Source of the DNA: an uncultured Eubacteriales bacterium
Lineage (GTDB): Bacteria > Bacillota > Clostridia > Lachnospirales > Lachnospiraceae
Reading direction: 5' to 3'
Length of the DNA stretch: 14,399 bases
NCBI GenBank assembly: GCA_902772745.1
Contig: CACYBV010000062.1
Coordinates: forward strand, 1 to 14,399
Shown here: positions 12,541 through 14,399 of the stretch, piece after piece
How positions within the stretch are numbered: the first letter of the stretch is position 1
How the letters are laid out: each line of letters opens with the position of its first letter
The notes under the pieces: generated by a model
What the model saw: the letters and a program-made list of their open reading frames with translations, nothing else
What the model was told of the DNA's origin: nothing
Database searches by the model: none
Position numbers and translations under genes: made by a program

Positions 12541-14399
12541 TTTCTCTTCTCCTTGTCTTCCGCCGCCGAGAACAGGCTCCGAAGCCGGATTGTCACGGCG
12601 CCCATGTTCGAGATCTCGTCAATTTTAATCTGAGTGTAGATTTTGCCGCTTTCCTCCAGGATTGCGCGGACTTCGTCCGTCGTGATTGCATCCACGCCGC
12701 AGCCGAATGAAACAAGCTGGACGAGGTTGATATTGTCTTTCGACTGCGAAACGTATTTCGCTGCCGAATAGAGCCGTGCGTGATAGGTCCACTGGTTGCG
12801 GACAACGGTTTCAAAAGGTTCCACGCGGTCCGAGAGAGAATCTTCCGTCAGAACGACTGCGCCGAGACGGGTGATCAGTGTGTGGATTCCGTGGTTGACT
12901 TCGGGATCCACGTGATACGGACGGCCTGCAAGAACGATCATCGGAATCTTCCGGTCCCGTGCAACCGCCATGAATTCCTTTGCTTTTTCCCGGATTTTCC
13001 GGAAATACTGCGCATAGGCGCGGTATGCTTCCTCTGTTGCTTCCGCAATTTCCTTCCCCTTTACCTGAGGGAAGTACTTTGCCATGATCTCCTTCATCCT
13101 CGAAAGGAATTTCTTCCGGTCGCTGACGCTCACGAAATCATCGATATAGGTCGTTTCCGCAAGCTTTTTCACGTTCATCCTTAAGACCTGCGGATAGTAG
13201 GCAACAACCGGGCAGTTATAGTGATTCACGCCCATATGTTCATCCGCATTGTAGGTCATATCCGGATAGAAAATAGCATCCGGCTTCATCTCAAGGAGCG
13301 CCTCGATATGTCCGTGCATCAGCTTCGCCGGATAGCAGGCCGTATCGGAAGGAATCGTGTGCTGGCCTTTGGTGTACAGTTCCCTCGTGGAGAACGGGGA
13401 TACCAGCACCGAGAATCCCAGCCGGTGGAAAAATGCATGCCAGAACGGCAGCAGTTCATACATATTGAGGCCAAAAGGAATGCCGACAGAAGGCTTTCCC
13501 GGTTCCTTTTTGTCCTGACAGCAGGCACGCAGAAGTTCGGTCTTGAATTCGTAGAGGTCGTACTTCTCGGATGAAGCCTTCGCCGCTATAGGCCGCTCAC
13601 AGCGGTTTCCGGCGATGAAGCGCCGTCCGCCGGAGAAGGTGTTGATCGTCAGCGCGCAGTGATTCGTGCAGCCCTGGCAGGTCGTCGCCCGGACTTCGTG
13701 GACGAAATTCGCAAGTTCCTCTTTTCCCAGAAGTCCGCCGCAGGGGAAGCCGAGTTCCGCGCGTTCCTTCGCATATAAAGCGGCTCCGTAAGCACCCATG
13801 ATCGGCGCGTATTTCGGCCGGATTACTTCTTTTCCGAGCTCCTGCTCGAAAGCGCGGAGCACTGCGTCCGAAAGGAAAGTTCCGCCCTGGACGACGATGT
13901 TTTTCCCAAGCTGATCCGCGCTCGCACAGCGGATGACCTTGTACAGCGCATTCTTCACAACGCTGATCGAGAGTCCGGCGGCGATGTCCTCGACCGTCGC
14001 ACCGTCCTTCTGCGCCTGCTTGACGGAACTGTTCATGAAAACCGTACAGCGGGAACCAAGGTCCACGGGGTTCTTCGCATAGAGCGCAAGCTGTGAGAAC
14101 TCCTCCGCCGTAAGCCCCAGAGCGCCGGCAAAAGTCTGCAGGAAAGAACCGCAGCCGGAGGAGCAGGCTTCATTGAGGTACAGGCTGTCGATCGCGCCGT
14201 TTCTTATACGGAAGCACTTGATATCCTGTCCGCCGATGTCCAGGATGAAGTCGACATCCGGACGGAAGCGTTTCGCAGCCGTATAATGCGCGATCGTTTC
14301 CACAATACCGAAGTCTACCGAAAAAGCCGAACGGATAATCTCCTCCCCGTAGCCCGTGACGGCCGAAGCACGGATCACCGCGTCCGGGAATTTTTCAAG
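12537..14399 (-). CDS. 2-hydroxyacyl-CoA dehydratase-type activase with DUF2229-like region (N-terminus outside window)
   Basis: The frame is open from the window edge (LEKFPDAV...), so this is the C-terminal 620 residues. Numbering from that edge, residues 1-215 match the BcrA/BadF/HgdC ATPase (ASKHA) family: VTGYGEE, DFILDIGGQDIKCF, NEACSSGCGSFL (Cys79), SRCTVFMNSSV (Cys118) and PIMGAYGAALYA. In HgdC the equivalent two cysteines hold a [4Fe-4S] cluster shared by the dimer. From about 220 comes a cysteine-rich TCQGCTNHC and GNRCERP, then a DUF2229/dehydratase-like region (IPFGLNMYELLPFW, SDTACYPAKLMHGH) and a C-terminal block with FGCGVDAITTDEV. Known HgdC-type activators use ATP to push an electron to a dehydratase; long Firmicutes proteins of this layout have no agreed substrate. 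The ATP phosphate loop and any first ASKHA domain lie outside. It is co-transcribed with plsY. Confidence 0.9.
   Translation of the reverse strand, partial: LEKFPDAVIRASAVTGYGEEIIRSAFSVDFGIVETIAHYTAAKRFRPDVDFILDIGGQDIKCFRIRNGAIDSLYLNEACSSGCGSFLQTFAGALGLTAEEFSQLALYAKNPVDLGSRCTVFMNSSVKQAQKDGATVEDIAAGLSISVVKNALYKVIRCASADQLGKNIVVQGGTFLSDAVLRAFEQELGKEVIRPKYAPIMGAYGAALYAKERAELGFPCGGLLGKEELANFVHEVRATTCQGCTNHCALTINTFSGGRRFIAGNRCERPIAAKASSEKYDLYEFKTELLRACCQDKKEPGKPSVGIPFGLNMYELLPFWHAFFHRLGFSVLVSPFSTRELYTKGQHTIPSDTACYPAKLMHGHIEALLEMKPDAIFYPDMTYNADEHMGVNHYNCPVVAYYPQVLRMNVKKLAETTYIDDFVSVSDRKKFLSRMKEIMAKYFPQVKGKEIAEATEEAYRAYAQYFRKIREKAKEFMAVARDRKIPMIVLAGRPYHVDPEVNHGIHTLITRLGAVVLTEDSLSDRVEPFETVVRNQWTYHARLYSAAKYVSQSKDNINLVQLVSFGCGVDAITTDEVRAILEESGKIYTQIKIDEISNMGAVTIRLRSLFSAAEDKEKRK

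Overview
The window looks like a stretch of chromosome from an anaerobic, Gram-positive Clostridia, most likely Lachnospiraceae or a near relative. This is inferred from gene content, not from a marker gene. The pointers are a large 2-hydroxyacyl-CoA dehydratase-type activase with a DUF2229-like region, PlsY, a very large fused ABC ATPase/permease, a zinc-ribbon/TEE-repeat surface protein and a lipoprotein with a Glu/Thr-rich linker. Base composition is moderate and even. No rRNA, tRNA, CRISPR array, insertion sequence or phage gene was seen, and no gene-free stretch exceeds 300 bases.

Layout: (1) Positions 2-1162, plus strand: the end of a membrane-anchored coiled-coil protein built of four 22-residue repeats, then a protein with a C39/papain-like cysteine-hydrolase pattern. 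A hairpin at 1163-1192 closes this pair and the operon that converges on it. (2) Positions 1219-9648, minus strand: a four-gene operon read from a near-consensus promoter (TTGTCA, 17 bases, TATAAT). In transcription order it encodes a zinc-ribbon/one-TM/surface-domain protein with DUF2135, a lipoprotein with FG-GAP-like motifs, free methionine-R-sulfoxide reductase, and a 1168-residue ABC transporter. The last three genes are tightly linked: stop and start codons overlap at both junctions. (3) Positions 9674-11856, minus strand: a single-gene unit encoding a fusion of two unrelated ADP-ribosyl hydrolase folds, an N-terminal microbial PARG (macrodomain) and a C-terminal ARH/DraG domain. Its promoter sits inside the terminator of the next unit. 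(4) Positions 11838-14399, minus strand: the C-terminal two-thirds or less of a CoA-dehydratase-type activase, overlapping plsY by four bases and ending in a clear rho-independent terminator.

How they may work together: the four-gene operon looks like a cell-envelope module. It has a cytosolic metal-binding sensor or scaffold domain tied across the membrane to a large extracellular domain, a second extracellular lipoprotein, a cytosolic redox repair enzyme and an ABC machine of the MacB/FtsX mechanotransmission type. That joint role is inference. The most unusual items are the PARG-ARH fusion, three gap-free 64-residue tandem repeats in the extracellular part of the ABC protein, and the terminator/promoter overlap upstream of the ADP-ribosyl hydrolase gene.
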